The notes under the pieces were generated by a model that was not told the DNA's origin, did no database searches, and saw only the letters and a program-made list of their open reading frames with translations. DNA of 36,655 nucleotides from CAZYXZ01 sp964651395 (GTDB taxonomy: Bacteria > Actinomycetota > Actinomycetes > BP-191): contig CAZYXZ010000027.1 in NCBI GenBank assembly GCA_964651395.1, positions 1-36,655 of the forward strand, given 5' to 3'. The translations under genes and the position numbers were made by a program. Positions 7,779-14,508 of the stretch are shown here, piece after piece. How positions within the stretch are numbered: the stretch's first letter is position 1; the number at the start of each line of letters is the position of its first letter.

Positions 7779-7871
7779 AATAGTCACCGAACCACCCGAA
7801 CGGGCCATGGCCGCACGCCTGCGGGCACGTGAGAGTGACGTCACCGGCGCGACCACGGAGAGCGAGCCACC

Positions 7872-8240
7872 ATGCCCCGCACGCTGATCGTCGACGACGA
7901 GGAGGACATGCGCTTCCTCGTCCGCGCCACGATCGAGGCGGCCAACCACGGGCTCACCGTGTCCGGCGAGGCGGCCAGCGGAGAGGAAGCCCTCCTCCGG
8001 TACCGGGAGGAGCGCCCCGAGGTCGTCGTGCTGGACAACCGCATGCCCGGCATGACCGGGCTGGAGGTTGCCGCGGCGATCCTGGCCGAGCACCCGACGC
8101 AGTCGATCATCCTGTTCTCCGCCTACCTCGACGACGAGACCCGCCGGGTCGCGGCCGACCTCGGCGTCAGCACGTGCATCCCCAAGAGCGAGTTCAACCG
8201 CCTGCCGAGCGCGCTGTGGCGACTCTCGCCCACCGCCTGA
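7872..8240 (+). CDS. stand-alone response-regulator receiver
   Basis: The product has 122 residues and consists only of a receiver domain. It has the acidic pocket VDDEED (7-12), phosphoacceptor Asp55 in VVLDNRMPG, Ser83 at the switch Ser/Thr position, and Lys105 in IPKSE. There is no output domain, so it should act by protein contact or as a phosphorelay intermediate. GGAGAGCGAG lies before the ATG. Its last 25 bases overlap the GTG start of the histidine kinase gene, and a second kinase follows, so one receiver is made together with two kinases. The partner and target are not visible. Confidence 0.93.
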   Translation: MPRTLIVDDEEDMRFLVRATIEAANHGLTVSGEAASGEEALLRYREERPEVVVLDNRMPGMTGLEVAAAILAEHPTQSIILFSAYLDDETRRVAADLGVSTCIPKSEFNRLPSALWRLSPTA

Positions 8241-10237
8241 CCGGCGGCGCCCTTCCGCTGGCCCTGGCGGCCGGGCTGCTGGGTCTCGGCGTGGTGGGCC
8301 AGCGCGCGGTACGCAGCGAGCAGGAGCGCGTGCACGACGCGGACTTCCGTGCTGCCGCGGAGACGGTGATCGCGTCGTTCGACTCGGCAGCCGGCCAGCT
8401 GGGCGCGCGGGCGCACCTGCTGCCGCAGCTCGCGGAACGCGCCAGGGCCTCGGGCACACCCAACGAGGCGCTCGTCGGAACCATCCTCACCACCCTCGCG
8501 ACCGTGACCCCAGGCAAGAGCGGCACCCTCGTCGGATCCGTCCAGCGCGTCGCCGGCGCAGATGTGGACCTGACCGCGGTGATCGACGCGACCGCGCCGG
8601 CACTCGAGCTGGCCAGGGACAGCGGCGGCGTCCGCACCGGCCCACCAGTCGGCGGCTCGGTACTCGTGGCGGTACCCACGTACTCCGGGCCGGCGGCTCC
8701 CGTCGGCACCGGCGAGCGCCGGAGTCGTCTCACGGGCTGGGTGGTCGGCGTCGTCGACCCGGCTGCGCTCGTCCCGGGCTCGCGGAGCAGCGGGCGACTG
8801 AGCAGCTCGATCAGCGTCGGCAGCAGCACCGCCACCGGGCCACCGCTGGCGGGCAGCCTCCGCCATGCCGTGGTCGTCGGTGGCGAGCCTTGGGTCCTGA
8901 CCGTCAGCCCGCTCGGCGTACCCGATCACAGCGCAGTGAGCTGGTTGGTACTGCTCCTCGGCGTCGCCGGCGCGGTCGCGGTCCTCGCGCTCGGTGGCCG
9001 GCACGGTCGGCACATCGGCCGGCTCGTCGCCGAACGCACCACGCTCGAGCGGGAGACCAAGGCGCTGGCCGAGCTGGGCCCGCTCCTCCAGCAGAGCCTG
9101 GATCTCGGTGAGGTCCTGCCCGCGGTGGCTGTGCGCCTGGCCGACGAGTTCGCTCTCACCCGGTTCGCGATCCAGCTCATCGGTGACCACGGCGAGCTGG
9201 TCGAGGCATTCTCCTTCGGCACCGCTTCCCCCTCGTCGGTGGTGGAGGTCAGTCAGGCCGTTCCCGACTCGGCGCCTGCCGGCGTCGGGATGCGCCTGTC
9301 CCTGCTGCGAGCCGGCCGGGTCGTCGGCGTGATGTCCGTCAGCTCCGCGGAGACGATGGGCCGCAGCCAGCTCAACACGCTGGTCGCGGTCGCCGACCTG
9401 ATCGCGGTCGCGACCTACAACGCCGAGCTCTACGACCGCGAGCAGCAGGCCGTCCGGCGCCTGCAGGAGCTCGATCGGCTCAAGGACTCCTTCCTCGGCA
9501 CCATCTCGCACGAGCTGCGCACGCCGATCACGGCCATCAGCGGGTTCGTCGCCCTCTTGCACGACCGGTGGGACGAGTTCACGGACAGTGACCGGAGGGA
9601 GTTCGTCGGGCGCGTGCACCGCAACGCGGCCAGCCTCGGCCTCCTGGTCGACGAGCTGCTCGACTTCGCGCGACTCGAGCGCCAGGCGCTGACCGTGTCG
9701 CCGGTCCCCCTGGATGTCGACGTCGTCGTCGGCGGCGTCGTCAGCCAGCTGCTGCCGCTGCTCGGCGAGCACGAGGTGGTCACGCACCTCGAGCCGCACA
9801 CGACCGCCGAGACCGACGCCGCCGCCGTGGAACGCGTGCTGGCCAACCTGCTCACGAACGCGGCCAAGTTCAGCCCCGCGGGCACCCGCATCGACGTCGA
9901 CGTCCGCCGCCGCGACGGTCACGTCGAGCTGGAGGTCCGCGACCAGGGCGCCGGCATCCTGCCGGAGGAGCGCCAGCGGGTCTTCCGCCGGTTCTACCGC
10001 GGCGAGAACGACGCCGCGCGCGCGACGCGGGGCGCCGGCATCGGCCTCGCCGTCGTCCGCGAGCTCGTGCTCCAGCTCGGCGGCACCGTCGAGGCCCTCC
10101 CCAACGAGCCCCGGGGCACGCGCATGCTCGTCCGGCTCCCCTCGCCCAAGTCACCGGCCCGCCCCGACACCCTCGAGGCGGCCGTCCCGAAGCAGCACTC
10201 CCAGCTCGCCGGCACCTCATCGAGGAGAACACCGTGA
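8216..10237 (+). CDS. membrane sensor histidine kinase with GAF-like domain
   Basis: The product has 673 residues from GTG 8216, inside the receiver gene; later starts would lose the first membrane segment. Layout: membrane helix about 11-28, an extracytoplasmic sensor about 29-240, a second helix about 243-262, a coiled connector, a GAF-like sensor about 285-415, a HisKA domain with phosphorylated His432 in SHELRTP, and an ATPase domain with an N box (NLLTNAAKF), DQGAGI and GAGIGLA. It should autophosphorylate and pass phosphate to the receiver encoded just before it. The tail after about residue 645 is low-complexity. The stop overlaps the next kinase start (GTGA). Confidence 0.9.
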   Translation: MATLAHRLTGGALPLALAAGLLGLGVVGQRAVRSEQERVHDADFRAAAETVIASFDSAAGQLGARAHLLPQLAERARASGTPNEALVGTILTTLATVTPGKSGTLVGSVQRVAGADVDLTAVIDATAPALELARDSGGVRTGPPVGGSVLVAVPTYSGPAAPVGTGERRSRLTGWVVGVVDPAALVPGSRSSGRLSSSISVGSSTATGPPLAGSLRHAVVVGGEPWVLTVSPLGVPDHSAVSWLVLLLGVAGAVAVLALGGRHGRHIGRLVAERTTLERETKALAELGPLLQQSLDLGEVLPAVAVRLADEFALTRFAIQLIGDHGELVEAFSFGTASPSSVVEVSQAVPDSAPAGVGMRLSLLRAGRVVGVMSVSSAETMGRSQLNTLVAVADLIAVATYNAELYDREQQAVRRLQELDRLKDSFLGTISHELRTPITAISGFVALLHDRWDEFTDSDRREFVGRVHRNAASLGLLVDELLDFARLERQALTVSPVPLDVDVVVGGVVSQLLPLLGEHEVVTHLEPHTTAETDAAAVERVLANLLTNAAKFSPAGTRIDVDVRRRDGHVELEVRDQGAGILPEERQRVFRRFYRGENDAARATRGAGIGLAVVRELVLQLGGTVEALPNEPRGTRMLVRLPSPKSPARPDTLEAAVPKQHSQLAGTSSRRTP

Positions 10238-11859
10238 ACCTGCGTCGTCGCGACCAGCTCATCGTCAGCGCGGCCGTCCTCGCCGTACTCGCCACGGCCG
10301 GCCTGGTCGTCACGACGGTGCGACAGGCGGAACGCGAAGGTGTCCGCGCCCTCGAGCGGCTCCAGCTCGCGCAGGTGGAGCAGCTCACGCGCAGCATGAA
10401 CACGCGCATCGATGCCGCCATCAGCGGCGCCACCGGCATCACCGAGGGCAAGCCCTGGAACGTCACCCTGCGTGACCCGTCGGACCGGGAACGTCTCGAC
10501 TTCTTCCAGTCGCTCAACCCGGAAGCGCGGACCGGCTACCTGATCCTCGACGCCCGCGGAACCGTGACCAACGGCACGCTGCTGCGTGACCCGTCGGTCC
10601 TCGGAACGCGCCTCGATCGGCCCGGCCTGGACGGCGTGCTGGCCGGCAAGGCCGCGATCCTGCCCGTCGCGGCAGGCCTGACCACTCCCCTGCCGACCAT
10701 CGGCATCGCCTATCCGCTGCGCAAGGCCGACCAGGTGGTCGGCGTGTTCATGGTGGAGAGCGACGTGTCCACCGAGTCGAACTTCAACGAAGAGGTCGCG
10801 CAGCTCAAGCTCGGCCGCACCGGCGAATTCTCCTTCGTCGACGTGGCCGGCGTCGTCGTCGCATCGAGCGAGCCGACGCTGCTCGGGAAGGTCCTGGAGG
10901 AGCCCCTGCTGGCCGGTGACCGCACCGGCTTCCACCGCGGTGGCGGTCGTGTGGCCGTGGCCGAGAAGGTGCCCTCGGCCGGCTGGCGCACGGTCTTCCG
11001 TCAGGACGCCGCGGAGTTCGAGGGCTCGCTCACCGGGCCCCTGCGCTCGGCACTCATGCTCATCGTGCTGGGCGGCGTGCTGGCCGCCGGTCTCGCACTC
11101 GTCCTGCTCGCGCGGCGACTGCGCCGGGCGCGCGAGGAGCAGACGCGGCTCGAGGAGATCAGCCAGGCACGCGAGGAGTTCATCGGCATCGTGTCCCACG
11201 AGCTGCGTACGCCGGTCACGGGCCTGTTCGGCTTCCTGCAGACCGCCGCCGACGACTGGGACCTCATGAGCGACGACGAGCGGCACCGCGCGGTGACCCG
11301 GTCGCTGGCCAGTGCGCGCAGCCTGCACGCCCTCACCCGCAACGTCCTCGACACGTCCGGGATGGAAGCCGGTGACGTGCACTACGACATGCAGGTCCAC
11401 GACGTCGGCGAGCTGATGAGCGAGGCCGTACGGCTCACGCGCGAATGGCAACCCGACCGCGTCATCTCCGTGACCATGCCGGACCAGCCGGTGTTGATCC
11501 GGGCGGACGCCGACCGGTTCCGCCAGCTGCTCGCCAACCTGCTGGAGAACGCGGCACGCAGCTCGACACCGCTGAGCCCGGTGAAGGTCGCCCTGTCGGC
11601 CCGAGCCGGACAGGCCCGGCTCGAGGTCACGGACTTCGGGCCGGCCTTCTCCGAGAACGAGCTCGGTCGCGTGTTCGAGAAGTTCGTCCGCGGCCGGGCG
11701 AGCTCCGGCGTCGGAGGCGGTCTCGGCCTCTACCTCTGCCGGCAGGTCGTCGAGGCGCACGGCGGCACGATCCACGCCGAGCCGGGCCACCCGACCGGTG
11801 CTCGGTTCGTCGTCGAGCTGCCACTCGTCACCACGGAGCCGGCGGCCCTGCGAGACTGA
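10234..11859 (+). CDS. second membrane sensor histidine kinase (Cache-like sensor)
   Basis: The product has 541 residues. The GTG start overlaps the previous stop and has GAGGAGA upstream. It has a membrane helix at about 9-27, a long extracytoplasmic region (28-270) with the look of a double-Cache ligand domain (RTGYLILDARG, GRTGEFSFVDVAGVVVAS), and a second helix at about 273-293. These are followed by a HisKA domain with His322 in SHELRTP and an ATPase domain with NLLENAAR, DFGPAF and GGGLGLYL. It lacks the GAF domain of its neighbour. A single receiver gene with two kinases suggests that two different signals meet on one output. Confidence 0.9.
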   Translation: MNLRRRDQLIVSAAVLAVLATAGLVVTTVRQAEREGVRALERLQLAQVEQLTRSMNTRIDAAISGATGITEGKPWNVTLRDPSDRERLDFFQSLNPEARTGYLILDARGTVTNGTLLRDPSVLGTRLDRPGLDGVLAGKAAILPVAAGLTTPLPTIGIAYPLRKADQVVGVFMVESDVSTESNFNEEVAQLKLGRTGEFSFVDVAGVVVASSEPTLLGKVLEEPLLAGDRTGFHRGGGRVAVAEKVPSAGWRTVFRQDAAEFEGSLTGPLRSALMLIVLGGVLAAGLALVLLARRLRRAREEQTRLEEISQAREEFIGIVSHELRTPVTGLFGFLQTAADDWDLMSDDERHRAVTRSLASARSLHALTRNVLDTSGMEAGDVHYDMQVHDVGELMSEAVRLTREWQPDRVISVTMPDQPVLIRADADRFRQLLANLLENAARSSTPLSPVKVALSARAGQARLEVTDFGPAFSENELGRVFEKFVRGRASSGVGGGLGLYLCRQVVEAHGGTIHAEPGHPTGARFVVELPLVTTEPAALRD

Positions 11860-11863
11860 CGGC

Positions 11864-12301
11864 GTGACCTACACGCGGATGTCCGACGAGCAGGTCCGCG
11901 CATTCCTCGACAGCACCCCGCCGCACACCGGCAAGCTCGCGACGGTGCGCACGGACGGCCGGCCGCACGTGGCGCCGGTCTGGTATGCAGTCGACGACGA
12001 CGCCACGCTGGTCTTCACGACCGGCGCCGAGACGGTGAAGGGCAGGAACCTGCGGCGCGACCCGCGCGCGTCGCTGTGCATCGACGACGAGCGCCCGCCG
12101 TTCAACTTCGTCGTCGTCGAGGGCGAGGTGGAGCTCGAGGACGACCTCGACCAGGTACGTCGGTGGGCGGCCCGCATCGGCGGGCGCTACATGGGGATGG
12201 ACCGCGCCGACGAGTACGGCGCGCGCAACGGCGTACCGGGCGAGCTACTCGTCCGGCTGCGTGTCAGCAACGTCGTCTCCGCCATCGACCTCGCCGACTA
12301 G
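11864..12301 (+). CDS. PPOX-class split-barrel protein (F420- or FMN-dependent)
   Basis: The product has 145 residues from GTG 11864; ATG 11879 (MSDEQVRAF) is an equally good start. The pattern GKLATVRTDGRPHVAPVWY, then LVFTTGAETVKGRNLRRDPRASL, is typical of the pyridoxamine-phosphate-oxidase-like split barrel. Its actinobacterial TIGR03618-like members bind F420 or FMN and reduce small substrates. No substrate can be read. It starts four bases after the kinase stop, and its last 57 bases overlap, tail to tail, the 3' end of the opposite-strand histidine kinase. Confidence 0.8.
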   Translation: MTYTRMSDEQVRAFLDSTPPHTGKLATVRTDGRPHVAPVWYAVDDDATLVFTTGAETVKGRNLRRDPRASLCIDDERPPFNFVVVEGEVELEDDLDQVRRWAARIGGRYMGMDRADEYGARNGVPGELLVRLRVSNVVSAIDLAD

Positions 12302-13696
12302 GGGCGGCGGGCCGGACACCGGGAGCCGCACGGTGAAGGTGGCACCGCCCCCCGGCGTGGGCGTGGCGGCCACCCGGCCACCGTGTGCGGCGACGATGGC
12401 GGCGACGATCGAGAGTCCGAGCCCGGCCCCGCCGGTCTCCCGGGACCGGGACGACTCGGTTCGGTAGAAGCGCTCGAAGACACGCGGGCCGTGCTCCTCG
12501 GCGAGCCCGGGACCGCGGTCGGCAACGGCCACGACGGCCCACCCGGCCGCGCTCGAGACGTGAACCTCCGCCGACGTACCGGCCGGCGTGTGACGGCGGA
12601 CGTTGGCGAGCAGGTTGTCGAGCACCTGGCGCAGGCGGGCGGCGTCCCCGCTCACCTCGACCGGCTGGTCCGCCTTCAGCCGCACCGGCCAGGACGGCCC
12701 CACGGCGGTGGCGGCCCCGACCGCCTCGGCGGCCAGCGCGACCAGCTCGACGGGCTCGCGGCTGAGCGGCCGGCCCTCGTCGAGCCGGGCCAGCAGAAGC
12801 AGATCCTCGACCAGCTCGCCCATGCGTCCGGTCTCGTGCCGGATGCCGGTCATGACCCGGGCCAGGTCGTCCGGCCGGGTGCGGTCGGCGCCGCGCTCGA
12901 ACAGCTCCGCGTACGCCGCCACGGCAGCGATCGGCGTCCGCAGCTCGTGGGAGGCGTCAGCGACGAAGCGACGCAGCTGCGCCTCCGTCGCGTCGCGCGC
13001 ACTGAACGCGTCCTCGATGCGGCCCAGCATGACGTTGAGCGCCCGGGACAGGCGGCCGACCTCGGTGGGCGCATCGTCGCCGGGCACACGCCGGTCGAGC
13101 TGTCCGTCGGCGATCGCCGCGGCCGTCTCCTCCACAGCGGCCAGCGGCCGCAGCCCGAGCCGGATCAGGTACCACCCGGCGGCGAGCGCGACGGCCAACG
13201 CCCCGAGGGTGACCGCGAGCTCGATCAGGAACAAGCGGTGCAAGGTCGCGGTGAGGTCGTCGAGCGGCACACCGACGACCAGCTGGCCGCCGCCGCGGAT
13301 CTCACCGGTGCGAACGCGCACCTCCCGCCGGCCGTCGACGGACGGGACCGTGAAGTACCGCGCGCCCCGGCTGTCCGGCCCCTGCGGCGCGGGCGCCAGC
13401 ACCGCCGGCAGCCTCGGCGCGACGGTGTCGCCGTTGCGCATCCGGCCGGGAACGGGCTCGCCGACGAGGTTGCCCTCCTGGTCGCGGATCTCGACGTACG
13501 TGCCGGGCGAGACGGTCGCGCGCCCGCCGGGCCGGTCGATGGCGCGGTCGACCGCGAAGAACGCATCGGACAGCGACTGGTCGACGCGGTCGTACAGGAA
13601 CGACCGGAGCGACGAGTACGTCGCGATGTCGGCACCGAGCAGCGCGACGAGGGCCGCTGCGCCCAGCGCCAGGAGAAGGCGGTTGCGGAGGGACAC
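12245..13696 (-). CDS. OmpR-type system sensor histidine kinase
   Basis: The product has 483 residues. Membrane helices at about 7-26 and 155-177 flank a sensor domain of about 130 residues. A HAMP domain (about 178-232) follows, then HisKA with His250 in SHELRTP, and an ATPase domain with NLLANVRRH, DRGPGL and GGAGLGLS. It is the TrcS/MprB/TcrY-like architecture common in actinobacteria. The start is GTG, directly after the TAG of the regulator gene, so the two are co-translated. The 3' end overlaps the PPOX gene by 57 bases on the opposite strand, with both frames looking genuine. Confidence 0.92.
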   Translation of the reverse strand: MSLRNRLLLALGAAALVALLGADIATYSSLRSFLYDRVDQSLSDAFFAVDRAIDRPGGRATVSPGTYVEIRDQEGNLVGEPVPGRMRNGDTVAPRLPAVLAPAPQGPDSRGARYFTVPSVDGRREVRVRTGEIRGGGQLVVGVPLDDLTATLHRLFLIELAVTLGALAVALAAGWYLIRLGLRPLAAVEETAAAIADGQLDRRVPGDDAPTEVGRLSRALNVMLGRIEDAFSARDATEAQLRRFVADASHELRTPIAAVAAYAELFERGADRTRPDDLARVMTGIRHETGRMGELVEDLLLLARLDEGRPLSREPVELVALAAEAVGAATAVGPSWPVRLKADQPVEVSGDAARLRQVLDNLLANVRRHTPAGTSAEVHVSSAAGWAVVAVADRGPGLAEEHGPRVFERFYRTESSRSRETGGAGLGLSIVAAIVAAHGGRVAATPTPGGGATFTVRLPVSGPPPLVGEVDGGDDVADTQPDE

Positions 13697-14398
13697 CTAG
13701 TGGTCCGGCTCCCGCAGGGCGTAGCCAACCAGGCGAATGGTCTGGATGAGAGGCGGACCCAGCGCGTCTAGCTTCTTGCGCAGGTAGCTCACGTAGGTCT
13801 CCACGATGTTGGCGTCCCCGCCGAAGTCGTAGTGCCACACGTGGTCGATGATCTGTGCCTTGGACAGGACGCGGCGCGGGTTGATGAGGAAGAAGCGCAG
13901 CAGGTTGAACTCGGTCGCGGTGAGCTTGAGCAGCGTGCCAGCTCGCCAGGCTTCATGGGTGTCCTCATCCAGCTCGACGTCGGCGAAGCGCAACCGGCCG
14001 TCCTCGGCCGTCATCTGCTGCGTACGCCGCAGGATCGCGCGCGAGCGCGCCACGATCTCGGCAAGGGCGAACGGCTTGGTCACGTAGTCGTCGCCGCCGA
14101 CGGTCAGCCCGGTCACTTTGTCGTCGACGGAGTCCCGTGCGGTGAGGAAGAGCACGGGCACCTTGATGCCGTCGGCGCGCAGCCGTCGCGTGACCTCGAG
14201 TCCGTCCAGGTCGGGCAGCATGATGTCGAGGATCACCAGGTCCGGCGTGTGCTCCTGCGCCGCCGCCAATGCCGCCCGACCGGTGCGCGCCTCGCGCACG
14301 TCGAATCCCTCGTAGCGCAGCGCGGTCGACACCGCGTCGACGATCGACGGCTCGTCGTCGACCACCAGCACCTCGTGCCGGTCACGGTCATGAACCAC
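13697..14398 (-). CDS. OmpR/PhoB-family response regulator
   Basis: The product has 233 residues from GTG 14398, chosen because GGAAGG lies eight bases upstream. An in-frame ATG at 14434 would add 12 residues without family content. The receiver (about 8-120) has VVDDEPS, phosphoacceptor Asp58 in VILDIMLPD, a switch Thr in FLTARD, and Lys in YVTKPF. The winged-helix DNA-binding domain (about 135-228) includes LTATEFNLLRFF and VETYVSYLRKKLD. It resembles TrcR/MprA regulators. It is the partner of the adjacent kinase; its targets probably include its own upstream region, which carries a 10-base inverted repeat. Confidence 0.93.
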   Translation of the reverse strand: MVHDRDRHEVLVVDDEPSIVDAVSTALRYEGFDVREARTGRAALAAAQEHTPDLVILDIMLPDLDGLEVTRRLRADGIKVPVLFLTARDSVDDKVTGLTVGGDDYVTKPFALAEIVARSRAILRRTQQMTAEDGRLRFADVELDEDTHEAWRAGTLLKLTATEFNLLRFFLINPRRVLSKAQIIDHVWHYDFGGDANIVETYVSYLRKKLDALGPPLIQTIRLVGYALREPDH

Positions 14399-14428
14399 GC
14401 TGCCGCCTTCCACCACTGCGCGATCTGA

Positions 14429-14480
14429 GCGCACAGCCTCGCACCGCGGCCTAGGGCGGGCCTGCGCGTCGGCTGTGCGC
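14429..14480. repeat. 10-base inverted repeat upstream of the regulator gene
   Basis: GCGCACAGCC at 14429-14438 and its exact complement GGCTGTGCGC at 14471-14480 are separated by 32 GC-rich bases. The repeat lies 30 bases upstream of the regulator start and ends seven bases before the run of 10 N. It could be an autoregulatory site or an mRNA/terminator hairpin. A strong hairpin could also explain the assembly break. Confidence 0.5.
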
Positions 14481-14487
14481 CCGCTGT

Positions 14488-14497
14488 NNNNNNNNNN
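14488..14497. other. short run of 10 N
   Basis: Ten undetermined bases between the regulator gene and the 3' end of the PilB-like gene, beside a GC-rich inverted repeat. The true length may differ from ten. Confidence 0.99.
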
Positions 14498-14508
14498 GCC
14501 GGCCCAGG

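Noticed and set aside
7835..7844. GTGACGTCAC palindrome upstream of the receiver gene
   Set aside because: A single 10-base palindrome of a common GC-rich kind with no partner copy and no promoter around it; kept only as a note.
8123..9922. Long minus-strand frame opposite the first tandem histidine kinase
   Set aside because: Low-quality composition and no family motif; the plus strand has complete HisKA and ATPase motifs.
9994..11790. Long minus-strand frame opposite the second tandem kinase
   Set aside because: It runs across the junction of two genuine kinase genes and shows no domain.
12383..13771. Long plus-strand frame opposite the OmpR-system kinase
   Set aside because: It has no motif and a composition typical of antisense reading; the minus-strand kinase is complete.
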